Of a DNA stretch of 64,000 nt, positions 25,991 through 34,259 are shown piece after piece. The position numbers and the translations under genes are program-made. Source of the DNA: Alphaproteobacteria bacterium (GTDB lineage: Bacteria > Pseudomonadota > Alphaproteobacteria > Micavibrionales > Micavibrionaceae); assembly GCA_028289285.1 (NCBI GenBank), contig JANQRF010000007.1, positions 214,609 to 278,608 of the forward strand, read 5' to 3'. Within the stretch, counting starts at the first letter, position 1, and every line of letters begins with the position of its first letter. The notes under the pieces are model-generated. The model made no database searches. It was not told the origin of the DNA and saw only the letters and a program-made list of their open reading frames with translations.

Positions 25991-27445
25991 ATGAAAGAGT
26001 ACGGCTTCCAGTTTGACAATAGCTATCTGAATCTGCCTGATAGGTTTTATACGAGGCTTGATCCCTTGCCTGTGGCTGCGCCGGATATGGTTATCCTGAA
26101 TGACGATTTGGCGGCTTCGATGGGATTGGATTTCTCAAACCTCAGTAAAAAAGAACAAGCGGCTCTCTTTGCAGGAAATAGCTTGCCGGAGAGCTCAGAG
26201 TCTTTTGCCCAAGCTTATGCCGGGCATCAGTTCGGCCATTTCACGATGCTGGGTGACGGGCGGGCACATATTTGGGGCGAGCACATCACACCAGATAAAA
26301 AGCGGCTGGACATTCAGTTTAAAGGGTCCGGGCGCACGTCTTATTCCCGAAGTGCGGATGGCCGTGCGGCTCTTGGTCCGATGTTGCGCGAATATATTAT
26401 TTCCGAAGCTATGCATGCGCTTGGCATTCCTACAACGCGGAGCTTAGCCGTCGTGACCACCGGAGAAGATGTCTTCCGTGAAACGCTACTGCCCGGTGCG
26501 ATCCTCACGCGTATCGCCACCTCTCATATCAGGGTGGGCACGTTTGAATTTGCCGCCGCGCAAGGCGACAAAGATCTTGTCGAAACACTGCTTGATTACA
26601 CGATTGACCGCCACGATCCGGATTTGAAAGAAGCTAAAAATAAAGCGCTTTCTTTTCTAAAAAGCGTCATGGAACGTCAAGCTGATTTGATCGTCCACTG
26701 GATGCGGGTCGGCTTTATTCATGGGGTAATGAATACGGATAATATGGCGATTTCCGGTGAAACCATTGATTACGGGCCATGCGCTTTTATGGATGCGTAT
26801 GATCCAAACACGGTATTTAGTTCGATTGATCATATGGGACGTTATGCCTATGCCAACCAGCCTGTGATTGCGCAGTGGAATATCGCTCGACTGGCCGAAG
26901 CGCTCCTACCACTCATTGATGAAAATATCGACAAGGCGGTTCAGCTTGCTGAAGAGACAGTGAACGCGTTTCCGGTTCTTTATAAAAATAAGTGGCTAAC
27001 TATGATGCGTACTAAGCTCGGGCTATTTGGAACACAAAGTGCCGATGAACAGCTCATATCTGATCTTTTGGACTGGATGCAAAAGACCCGCGCCGATTAC
27101 ACCAACACATTCCGCGATCTTAGTCAGAATGGTAAGCCTTCCGGAAAAATCTACGAAGCCAAAGCGTTCGCAGACTGGTATGCGCGCTGGCAAAAGCGAT
27201 TGCAACAAAATACAAAACCGATCAAATCATCCTTATGTTTGATGAAAAACAGCAACCCGGCTGTGATCCCGCGCAATCACAAAGTCGAAGAGATTTTAGA
27301 AACAGCGAATGCGGGCGACCTAAAGCCCTTCCGTGACCTCTTATCAGCTCTAAAAGAGCCTTATAAAGACCGCGAAGCTCTTAAACCTTACCAATCTCCG
27401 CCTGCATCTAATGAACGAGTTTATCAGACGTTTTGCGGGACTTAG
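25991..27445 (+). CDS. selO: SelO/YdiU protein adenylyltransferase
   Basis: A 484-residue pseudokinase of the SelO family (usual length about 480). Signatures are AYAGHQFGHFTMLGDGRAH, LDIQFKGSGRTSYSRSADG, the HGVMNTDNMAISGETIDYGP catalytic region and the C-terminal FCGT. The final Cys sits where some homologues carry selenocysteine. SelO transfers AMP to Ser, Thr or Tyr of target proteins and is linked to redox homeostasis. It follows the DUF2237 gene by three bases with no strong ribosome site of its own, so it is probably translationally coupled. A Zur-controlled GTPase gene follows. Confidence 0.93.
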   Translation: MKEYGFQFDNSYLNLPDRFYTRLDPLPVAAPDMVILNDDLAASMGLDFSNLSKKEQAALFAGNSLPESSESFAQAYAGHQFGHFTMLGDGRAHIWGEHITPDKKRLDIQFKGSGRTSYSRSADGRAALGPMLREYIISEAMHALGIPTTRSLAVVTTGEDVFRETLLPGAILTRIATSHIRVGTFEFAAAQGDKDLVETLLDYTIDRHDPDLKEAKNKALSFLKSVMERQADLIVHWMRVGFIHGVMNTDNMAISGETIDYGPCAFMDAYDPNTVFSSIDHMGRYAYANQPVIAQWNIARLAEALLPLIDENIDKAVQLAEETVNAFPVLYKNKWLTMMRTKLGLFGTQSADEQLISDLLDWMQKTRADYTNTFRDLSQNGKPSGKIYEAKAFADWYARWQKRLQQNTKPIKSSLCLMKNSNPAVIPRNHKVEEILETANAGDLKPFRDLLSALKEPYKDREALKPYQSPPASNERVYQTFCGT

Positions 27446-27491
27446 TCCGATGCGCTTCCCCTTGCATTTCCAAAAAAATGCGATATATAAC

Positions 27492-27506
27492 TGTTATATT
27501 ATAACA
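27492..27506. promoter_or_regulatory. Zur box upstream of the COG0523 GTPase gene
   Basis: TGTTATATTATAACA is a perfect palindrome around a central T. It matches the alphaproteobacterial Zur operator as I recall it (TGTTATAATATAACA). It lies 26 bases before the GTPase ATG, where repressor binding would block transcription. A zur gene lies 2 kb upstream. Confidence 0.8.
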
Positions 27507-27531
27507 TTTTATAAGTGAAGAGAACGTGCGT

Positions 27532-28752
27532 ATGTTTCAAACCGCTGAGAAAAAACTTCCTGTCACCGTTTTATCCGGCTTTTTGGGCGCAGGGAAAACG
27601 ACCTTGCTCAATCATGTTTTGAATAACCGCGAAGGTAAAAAAGTCGCCGTGATTGTCAATGATATGAGCGAGGTAAATATTGACGCTGCGCTTGTTGAAA
27701 AGGGCGGGGCCGACCTTTCCCGAACAGAAGAAAAACTTGTTGAGATGAGTAATGGCTGCATTTGTTGCACGCTACGTGAAGATCTTCTGGAACAGGTGCG
27801 CGACTTGGCACAGGAAGGAAAGTTTGATTATTTATTGATCGAAAGTACAGGCATATCGGAGCCTCTACCTGTCGCAACCACGTTTGAATTTCGTGATGAA
27901 GAGGGGCAAAGCCTGTCTGATGTATCACAACTTGATACAATGGTCACAGTAGTAGATGCGGCAAATCTGATTAAAAACTACAGTTCAACAGACTTCCTGA
28001 GAGATCAGGGGGAAAGTCTTGGCGAAGAGGATGAGCGCACACTGGTTGATTTGCTCGTCGAACAGATTGAATTTGCCAATGTGATCATCTTGAACAAAAT
28101 TGATCTGATTTCCAAAGAAGAGCTCGAAACCGTCAAAGCCATTATTCGCGGTCTGAATGCCAAAGCGAAAATCATCGAAACGACCTTGTCGCAGGTCAAT
28201 ATGAATGAGGTCATGGATACAGGTTTGTTTGATCTGGAGGAAGCGCAGGAACATCCGCTTTGGGCGCAAGAACTCTATAATTTTAAAGACCATGTGCCCG
28301 AAACTGAAGAATATGGCATTACAAGTTTTGTGTATCGCGCGCGCGCGCCGTTTGACCCTCAAAAAATTTATGCATTTTTTGATCAGTCATGGCCGGGTGT
28401 TGTGCGTGCCAAGGGATTTTTCTGGCTGTCTTCCCGTCCTGACTTTGTTGGTGAGGTATCTCAGGCAGGCGCGTTCGTGCGGCATCAGGGTATAGGTCGG
28501 TGGTGGGCCGCCATTCCCAAAAACCGTTGGCCGGATAGCCCTGATTTTGAAGACGTTATCAAGAAATACTGGACAAAAGATTATGGTGACCGCAGGCAAG
28601 AGATTGTTTTTATCGGTCTGAAAGATCAGATGGATGAAAACTCTATCCGTCAAAAACTGGATGCGTGTCTTATAAAAGACTATCTAAGCGCGCCAGAAAA
28701 ATATGAAGCAGTCAAAGATCCATTTCCGGAGTGGTTCAAAAAAGCAGCATAA
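27532..28752 (+). CDS. Zinc-responsive COG0523 GTPase (ZigA/CobW-like metallochaperone)
   Basis: About 406 residues. The N-terminal G domain has Walker [16 protein letters not shown], the metal motif [11 protein letters not shown] (CxCC), the switch block [11 protein letters not shown] and NKID for guanine. The C-terminal half is the CobW-C domain ([27 protein letters not shown]). Members under Zur control deliver zinc to essential proteins when zinc is short. A Zur palindrome is directly upstream. The ATG at 27532 is preferred over the GTG at 27526 because GAAGAG lies nine bases before it. It is the last ordinary chromosomal gene before the accessory region. Confidence 0.9.
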   Translation: MFQTAEKKLPVTVLSGFLGAGKTTLLNHVLNNREGKKVAVIVNDMSEVNIDAALVEKGGADLSRTEEKLVEMSNGCICCTLREDLLEQVRDLAQEGKFDYLLIESTGISEPLPVATTFEFRDEEGQSLSDVSQLDTMVTVVDAANLIKNYSSTDFLRDQGESLGEEDERTLVDLLVEQIEFANVIILNKIDLISKEELETVKAIIRGLNAKAKIIETTLSQVNMNEVMDTGLFDLEEAQEHPLWAQELYNFKDHVPETEEYGITSFVYRARAPFDPQKIYAFFDQSWPGVVRAKGFFWLSSRPDFVGEVSQAGAFVRHQGIGRWWAAIPKNRWPDSPDFEDVIKKYWTKDYGDRRQEIVFIGLKDQMDENSIRQKLDACLIKDYLSAPEKYEAVKDPFPEWFKKAA

Positions 28753-29023
28753 TCAAATTGCAGGGGCAGCAAGGTTCGACCCAAGATCTATGATCTAAGG
28801 CATAGTGCCAGGAATTGTAGGTACGGCAATGCATTTTAATGCACTCCAGAATACTTCAAAGTACTGTTTTCCAGGGCCTTTGGCCGAATGGGCCTATCAG
28901 TATGCAGATTCTACCGATCCGCTTAAGATCTGTTCAAGGCATTGAAAGAGCGCTTGCTTTGAAAAAACGCTAAGGGTACAATGAGAACAAAACAAGTACT
29001 TATCCACAGGACAATCCACCTAA
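28753..29023. other. Intergenic junction at the left edge of the accessory region
   Basis: There is no gene, tRNA or clear terminator here. Short perfect palindromes occur (TGCATTTTAATGCA, AGTACT). One minus-strand frame of about 35 codons (KGPGKQYFEVFWSALKCIAV) has no start and no family I recognise; it may be a gene remnant. Housekeeping genes lie to the left and restriction genes to the right, so the integration boundary probably falls here. Confidence 0.4.
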
Positions 29024-30001
29024 ATGCCTAAAGACTCTGTAAAATCAGCTTTAGCTTCCGTTGAAATGTGTGCTGGTGCAGGCGGTCAAGCGCTTGGACT
29101 TGAGCAAGCTGGTTTTGAGCATGAGGCTCTTGTTGAAATCGACGCGCACTGCTGTAATACGCTTCGTGAAAACAGACCGAAATGGAACATAATCGAAGGT
29201 GATCTAACGAGTTTTGATGGCACACCGTATAAGGGAATAGATCTTTTGGCTGGTGGTTTGCCGTGTCCTCCTTTTTCAATTGCAGGGAAACAGCTTGGCA
29301 AAGAAGACGAACGAGACCTTTTTCCGGCTGGTTTGCGTTTGATAAGTGAGATTAAACCCCGTGCAGTTATGATCGAAAATGTACGCGGTCTTATGGGAGC
29401 GAATTTCGAAGACTATCGCGAGTACATTCTAAAGAAACTTAGCAAGCTTGGGTATAAGGCAGAATGGAAACTCTTACATGCTTCCGAGTATGGTGTGCCA
29501 CAGCTTCGGCCTCGAGCAATTCTTGTTGGCGTTCAAAAAAACATTTCAGAGTTTTTTGAATGGCCTGAACCGCACGAGATTGAACCTCCAACAGTCGGTG
29601 AAGTTCTGCACGACTTAATGGCAGACCGCGGTTGGGCCGGGGCAGATGACTGGCGCAAGATTGCAAATAAAATTGCTCCTACGATTGTTGGCGGTTCGAA
29701 AAAACATGGGGGGCCGGATTTGGGACCAACCCGCGCAAAGCGTCAGTGGGCTGAGCTTGGCGTAAACGGTCATACGATTGCAAACGAAGCTCCAGATCCA
29801 GACCATGAAGGCATGCCCAGGTTAACAGTCCCCATGGTGGCCCGGCTTCAAGGTTTTTCTGATAAATGGACCATAACAGGCCGGAAAACTAACGCTTACC
29901 GTCAAGTTGGAAATGCCTTCCCTCCTCCAGTAGCAAGAGCTGTAGCAGAAAAAATTATTGAATGCTTAGAAGCAACACGCGTTACGGCGCTTGCCGGATA
30001 A
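29024..30001 (+). CDS. DNA (cytosine-5) methyltransferase, cassette 1
   Basis: A 325-residue C5 methylase. Motif I is EMCAGAGGQALGLEQAG, the catalytic Cys81 is in GGLPCPPFS, motif VI is IENVRGL, motif VIII is QLRPRAILVG, and the final motifs include RQVGNAFPPPV. The short target-recognition region (about 195-270) fits a type II enzyme. It protects sites from the NaeI-like nuclease encoded 46 bases downstream. The deamination product of its 5-methylcytosine is the substrate of the Vsr nickase at the end of the cassette. It is first in a plus-strand cassette of four genes. Confidence 0.93.
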   Translation: MPKDSVKSALASVEMCAGAGGQALGLEQAGFEHEALVEIDAHCCNTLRENRPKWNIIEGDLTSFDGTPYKGIDLLAGGLPCPPFSIAGKQLGKEDERDLFPAGLRLISEIKPRAVMIENVRGLMGANFEDYREYILKKLSKLGYKAEWKLLHASEYGVPQLRPRAILVGVQKNISEFFEWPEPHEIEPPTVGEVLHDLMADRGWAGADDWRKIANKIAPTIVGGSKKHGGPDLGPTRAKRQWAELGVNGHTIANEAPDPDHEGMPRLTVPMVARLQGFSDKWTITGRKTNAYRQVGNAFPPPVARAVAEKIIECLEATRVTALAG

Positions 30002-30047
30002 AAGTTAAGACACTGACTCCCATACATTAAGCGTTCGTGAGAGAATT

Positions 30048-30905
30048 ATGGCTGTGAGCCATGATTCGTCAAAAGACCTGAATACTGCCGCAAAGATTGA
30101 GAAAGCTATTCTCAAGAATGTTGGCGGGAAAAGTACGCTCGAAAATGAGTTTCCCAAAATGATCCGTAAGGCACTGGATGAGGTCATTGATACACCGCGT
30201 TCGGGAAGGCTCCGCCTCGATCAGATTGAAAAAACAGAAAAGACCTATATCGGTACCAAGATAGAAATTCTTTTTCGCAACTTTATAGGATTTCCAAAAG
30301 GCATTCTTGATTTAAATATTGATGGTATGGACGTTGATATTAAAAATACTGTGACCGGGAACTGGATGATCCCGCAGGAGGCTTTTGGCAAACCTTGTAT
30401 CCTAATTAGTGCAGATGAAAAAAAGGCATTGTGCAATCTCGGTATTTTTGTAGCGTGGCCAGAATATCTTTCTAAAGGCACTAACAGGGATAAAAAGAAA
30501 TCTATTCCTAAAAGTAATTTCAAATATATTCACTGGTTACTATTTGAACAGCCTTACCCAAAGAATATTTGGGAAGATGCAGATCCTCTGAAAGTGAAGA
30601 AAATTTTTAAGCCAGAGGGTGGAACCGAACGGCTTGTCCAGCTTTTCAAGGAAATGCAAGAAGTACCTATATCTAGAACCGTGATTGAGGGTATTGCCCA
30701 GCAAAAAGATTACATGAAACGGCTGCGTAAAAACGGCGGCGCGCGGGATAAGCTAGCTTCAGAGGGCATCGCTTTACTTTCAGGAGCATATGATAAAGCT
30801 CTTATTAAAAAACTTGGATTGCCTGCGTGTTCACGAGAGGAGTTTATTTCATACCAAGTGAAAACAGCAGAAGATAAAAAGCTTCTCAGAGATAAACTTG
30901 CTTAA
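30048..30905 (+). CDS. NaeI-like type II restriction endonuclease
   Basis: A 285-residue protein resembling the NaeI family. The nuclease core reads IGTKIEILFRNFIGFPKG, then LDLNIDGMDVDIKNTVTG and NWMIPQEAFGKPCIL. Asp88, Asp97 and Lys99 have the same spacing as the catalytic D-x8-D-x-K of NaeI, and Glu73 fits the fourth residue. NaeI itself cuts GCCGGC and needs a second DNA site; whether this enzyme shares the target is unknown. The C-terminal half would carry the second DNA-binding domain. The order, methylase first and a Vsr gene behind, supports a restriction role. The next gene starts directly after its stop. Confidence 0.78.
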   Translation: MAVSHDSSKDLNTAAKIEKAILKNVGGKSTLENEFPKMIRKALDEVIDTPRSGRLRLDQIEKTEKTYIGTKIEILFRNFIGFPKGILDLNIDGMDVDIKNTVTGNWMIPQEAFGKPCILISADEKKALCNLGIFVAWPEYLSKGTNRDKKKSIPKSNFKYIHWLLFEQPYPKNIWEDADPLKVKKIFKPEGGTERLVQLFKEMQEVPISRTVIEGIAQQKDYMKRLRKNGGARDKLASEGIALLSGAYDKALIKKLGLPACSREEFISYQVKTAEDKKLLRDKLA

Positions 30906-31694
30906 ATGGCCGTTACTTTTGAAAATTGTAAAAACGATCTCTTGGACAGGGCGGGATCTCCCGCGCTTAAAGCTTATCAAGAGTGGCAGAACAGACCGGG
31001 TTATGAGAAGGTTGTTGAGTTCGTTGAAGGCTTTAATCATAAGGTTTTATTTGAGCTAAAACCTTGTGATGTTTTGTATGTGATGGAAAACACTGAACAT
31101 GCTTTGGGAGACATTCGCAAAGAGAATCAGATTAAAGAGATTGAAAATTTTACCTGCCCTTTTGCGCTTCAACATATCTTCCACCGCTATATTGAAAATG
31201 CTGGACGCATACCAACGTGGCAGCAATTTTCAAGATGGATTCAGAAACAAGCGTATCCGCACTGGCTTGAAGAAATACAGCCCTTAAAAGAAAGACTGCT
31301 GCAGCAATACTCTAAAAAACGAGTTAGTGATGCAATTCAGTGGCGGCTAGGAAAATTTTATTACTCAGCATTGCGTGAACTGGATTTGCTGGTTTGGCTG
31401 CGAGCACAATCTCTGGATGTAAAATATCATCTTTTGTCTGATGTTTTACTCAGAGTCGATTTTTGGATAGATGATCTTTTAATATGCATATATTTTCCTA
31501 ACAAGCGTTACCGGGATGGCCAGAAAGGCCGGAAACCCCCTGCTGAGTATTTTTTCAATCAAGCACGGCCGCCATTCAGGATTTTAGACTTTCCAGTAGA
31601 ACGACAAGGATTTGGAAGGCTTTGGCTTGTTTCAGATCAGTCGAAGCAAGCTTTAGCCGAGAGAATAAAAACGGAGATTAATAGTGGCGGATAA
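30906..31694 (+). CDS. Unknown protein within the NaeI-type R-M cassette
   Basis: A 262-residue soluble protein I cannot assign to a family. The first half is helical and rich in aromatic residues (CPFALQHIFHRYIENAGRIP, WQQFSRWIQKQAYPHWL). The second half contains LLRVDFWIDDLLICIYFPNK and FFNQARPPFRILDFP. The RVDFWID-LL-I pattern is compatible with a nuclease-like strand pair but lacks a clear E-x-K. It starts right after the NaeI-like gene and overlaps vsr by 11 bases, so it is part of the cassette and not a passenger. A role in target recognition or control is possible. Confidence 0.75.
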   Translation: MAVTFENCKNDLLDRAGSPALKAYQEWQNRPGYEKVVEFVEGFNHKVLFELKPCDVLYVMENTEHALGDIRKENQIKEIENFTCPFALQHIFHRYIENAGRIPTWQQFSRWIQKQAYPHWLEEIQPLKERLLQQYSKKRVSDAIQWRLGKFYYSALRELDLLVWLRAQSLDVKYHLLSDVLLRVDFWIDDLLICIYFPNKRYRDGQKGRKPPAEYFFNQARPPFRILDFPVERQGFGRLWLVSDQSKQALAERIKTEINSGG

Positions 31695-32097
31695 AATTTC
31701 AAAAGAACGCCGCAGCGAGAATATGCGCCGTATCCGCTCAAAGGATATGAAGCCGGAGATGATTGTACGCAAACTAGTACATGGAATGGGTCATCGATAT
31801 AGACTACATCGCAAAGACTTGCCGGGAAAACCTGACTTGGTGTTTGGCCCTAAAAAGAAAGTGATATTTGTTCACGGCTGCTTCTGGCATCAACATGGTG
31901 ATCCAAAATGCAAGATTGTCCGGAAACCAAAATCTAATACTGGTTATTGGGATGCAAAACTCGAGCGGAATATTCAGCGTGATGCAGAAAACCTGCATAA
32001 ATTAAGAGAAATGGGATGGGATACGCTTACGCTTTGGGAATGTGATATTAAAGATCCCAACCGGCTGAAGAAGAAAATATCTGCATTCATCTCATAA
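31684..32097 (+). CDS. vsr: Very-short-patch repair endonuclease (Vsr), cassette 1
   Basis: A 137-residue T:G mismatch nickase. It has SKERRSENMRRIRSKDMKPE at the N-terminus, the catalytic aspartate in LPGKPDLVF, the zinc/His block FVHGCFWHQHGDPKC, and the C-terminal LWECDIKDPNRL, whose Cys completes the zinc site. It nicks next to T opposite G where 5-methylcytosine has deaminated, and so guards the methylated sites of this cassette from mutation. It begins with GTG at 31684, inside the end of the preceding gene. Compared with the second Vsr in the window, this one is intact. Confidence 0.93.
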   Translation: MADKISKERRSENMRRIRSKDMKPEMIVRKLVHGMGHRYRLHRKDLPGKPDLVFGPKKKVIFVHGCFWHQHGDPKCKIVRKPKSNTGYWDAKLERNIQRDAENLHKLREMGWDTLTLWECDIKDPNRLKKKISAFIS

Positions 32098-32140
32098 TAC
32101 CATTAGAAACCGGCTTGTGCATACGGTAAGGTAAGCACTC

Positions 32141-32746
32141 ATGACTCCAGATGACTTTAAAAAAACCATACAAGAGACGGAAGATCTGCAATTTTGTAGA
32201 AACCAGCTTTTCTGTCCCTATATGTGGTTTTTCGAAGATTATCCGGGTAAAGATCGACCTAAAGGGGATTATTTCAGTTTCAGAACTACCGTTGCTGAGA
32301 TCATAAATGAAAACCCAAACAACGTCGCTATTGTCGGCAGCGCAAAGTACGGTTTTAGCATGAAGCCAGGATCAGAAAGGACTTTCCAGCCTTTTAATGA
32401 CGAATCTGATATTGATATTGTGATTATATCTCCGGCTTTTTTTCTGACAATTCGAGATGCTTATAGGACGGCTTTTTACAGTGGGTATTATTGGCTAAAT
32501 GACAAACATTCAAAAGACATTTTTAGAAACTTTGTCATTGTAGACACTGAAGAGCGCGAGGAGTATAAATCGGCATATCTTAAGGACATATGGGATAAGA
32601 TGCAGGAATTGCAAAAAGGAGTTGCGGTACGCCATAGAATAACGCGGCCAATAAAATTTAGAATTTACTCTAGTTGGGAAGACGCAGATAATTATCATGC
32701 GGCAGGAATTAGTAAGCTAAGAAAAAATATAGAGGAGGCTGTATAA
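32141..32746 (+). CDS. Nucleotidyltransferase-like protein
   Basis: A 201-residue protein with a polymerase-beta-type nucleotidyltransferase signature: IVGSAKYGFSMKP (the GS helix) followed by FNDESDIDIVIIS (the D-x-D strand). A third carboxylate is not obvious; VIVDTEE is a candidate. The remaining half is helical. The gene ends two bases before a DUF262 gene and clearly forms a pair with it. Related folds include antitoxin-type and toxin-type AMP or polynucleotide transferases and oligonucleotide cyclases, and the sequence does not decide between them. It sits directly after a restriction cassette. Confidence 0.68.
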   Translation: MTPDDFKKTIQETEDLQFCRNQLFCPYMWFFEDYPGKDRPKGDYFSFRTTVAEIINENPNNVAIVGSAKYGFSMKPGSERTFQPFNDESDIDIVIISPAFFLTIRDAYRTAFYSGYYWLNDKHSKDIFRNFVIVDTEEREEYKSAYLKDIWDKMQELQKGVAVRHRITRPIKFRIYSSWEDADNYHAAGISKLRKNIEEAV

Positions 32747-32747
32747 A

Positions 32748-33782
32748 ATGAATTTAAACGAGATAATACAATCGGACAGAAAACCGGTACAGGAAATTGT
32801 TTCTAGAAAACGAGAAAAAAAGTACTTTGTTGATGATAGTTTTCAAAGAAAACTCGTTTGGACAGAAAAGCAAAAAGTACGCTTAATAGAAACAATTCTA
32901 ATGAATTATCCTATGCCAGAGATATATATATGGGCTCAGGAACCTGATCCAGAGAGTGGAGAGCAAAATCATAGTATTGTAGATGGTCAACAAAGAATTA
33001 CTGCATTAGAACAATTTGTATCTAATGAATGGCCACTTAAGACGTCTCACTTAAACCCAGAGCATGCTGACGAATCTTACGCTTGTAAATTTTGGAAAGA
33101 TTTGAGCGATGAACAAAAAAAGACAATATGGGGTTATTACTTAAATGTAAGAATAATACCTAATTCTGTTACTAAAGAACAGATTCAGTCAGTTTTTAGG
33201 CGCCTTAACGAAACCGATCGCTCTCTAAACCCCCAAGAATTGAGAAATGCAGAATTTAACGGTGAGTTCATTACTGCTGCGGAAGAAATTACCAATCTAT
33301 CATTTTGGCGGAAATGGAATGTTTTCTTAGACTCTCAAGTCAGGAGAATGCGCGATATAGAATTTGCAAGCGAGCTTTTAATCTTTTTGCGTAAAGGAAT
33401 AGTTACTGATGATGCCCGCTCTATAAACTCTATGTATGATTCCTATAATGATATTTATAAGGAGCGAGAAGAGGATATAGAAACTGTTAAATTATTCTTA
33501 GATTTTCTAGATAAAACTCTTGAAGAAAGAAAAGTTTTACAAAAGATGTTTACTAGAGCAAACGATATATATTCGCTATTTTGCTTATTTGTTTCTAAAA
33601 AAATAGAGGGCAAATCATTAGAAGAGTATATAGATAAGCTATGCGAGTTCGCTATGGCCTATACAAACGAAAAAGATCATCCTCTAATAGGGCAGTATAC
33701 AGAAGGGGTAAGTTCTAGAACCCGCAGCAAGAGCAATCGAGAAAAAAGATTCTATGCATTAGAAGATTGGATCGCTTCTTAG
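32748..33782 (+). CDS. DUF262 (ParB/GmrS-like) NTPase-type protein
   Basis: A 344-residue protein. The N-terminal DUF262 domain has FVDDSFQRKLVWTEKQKVRL, MNYPMPEIYIW and the nucleotide-handling motif IVDGQQRITALEQFV, with RRLNETDRSLNPQELRNAEF after it. The C-terminal part is helical. In GmrSD, SspE and BrxU this domain hydrolyses nucleotide and is fused or paired with an HNH (DUF1524) nuclease; no such nuclease is visible here. The partner is instead the nucleotidyltransferase-like protein, two bases upstream. Its base composition is richer in A+T than the first cassette, which suggests a separate acquisition. Confidence 0.82.
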   Translation: MNLNEIIQSDRKPVQEIVSRKREKKYFVDDSFQRKLVWTEKQKVRLIETILMNYPMPEIYIWAQEPDPESGEQNHSIVDGQQRITALEQFVSNEWPLKTSHLNPEHADESYACKFWKDLSDEQKKTIWGYYLNVRIIPNSVTKEQIQSVFRRLNETDRSLNPQELRNAEFNGEFITAAEEITNLSFWRKWNVFLDSQVRRMRDIEFASELLIFLRKGIVTDDARSINSMYDSYNDIYKEREEDIETVKLFLDFLDKTLEERKVLQKMFTRANDIYSLFCLFVSKKIEGKSLEEYIDKLCEFAMAYTNEKDHPLIGQYTEGVSSRTRSKSNREKRFYALEDWIAS

Positions 33783-33803
33783 GCGACCTAAGATAGGGTT
33801 AAC

Positions 33804-34122
33804 TTATATGTTTCCAAGTCTAAATTTTCTTTGGCGGAGATGAAACCCATACCAATAAAAAACCTGTTTTGTACAACTTTGAAACCAAAGAAACTGCTCT
33901 CACAGATTTATCCACACTCCAGTATTGTGTTCTTTTATGAGCTGTTAATCCTATACCTGCTTTGCGGCTCAGAGCTTCAAGGGCTTGTGCCCGAATTTGA
34001 TCAAGTATAGCTCTTGGGGTGTGCTCTTGCTTATATCCATTTTGGTCGTTTGCTGAAGTTTGCTCTGATATCGTTTGTTCTTCATCATCTGCCGTTTCAA
34101 CATCTTTTGCGCGTACGGGATA
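33804..34122 (-). pseudogene. Frameshifted remnant gene between the two defence cassettes
   Basis: After an in-frame TAG at 34123-34125 the minus strand stays open for about 100 codons without a usable start. It contains ALSRKAGIGLTAHKRTQYWS and VDKSVRAVSLVSKLYKT. A second frame then gives VFYWYGFHLRQRKF before a stop at 33804-33806. Together these resemble a family with a WS-DG..R-V..VSK.Y....YW(Y/F).(Y/F)H pattern that I recall only as unnamed proteins next to restriction genes. The frame change and missing start show decay. The rest of the 33783-34259 gap is A+T-rich, with nothing else recognisable. Confidence 0.5.
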
Positions 34123-34259
34123 CTAATTAGTTAACTATCTAATTGATATAAAATTTAAATACGGATTAGTCTTTTTATAAGTACCCCCGCCCATACCCCC
34201 ATACAATTTTATATGGAAATGAGTTCTAACCTGTGTTGTTATTTGAAGTATCAATAATC

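Noticed and set aside
28860..28990. Minus-strand stretch with KGPGKQYFEVFWSALKCIAV as a gene
   Set aside because: No start codon, only about 35 codons, and no recognised family.
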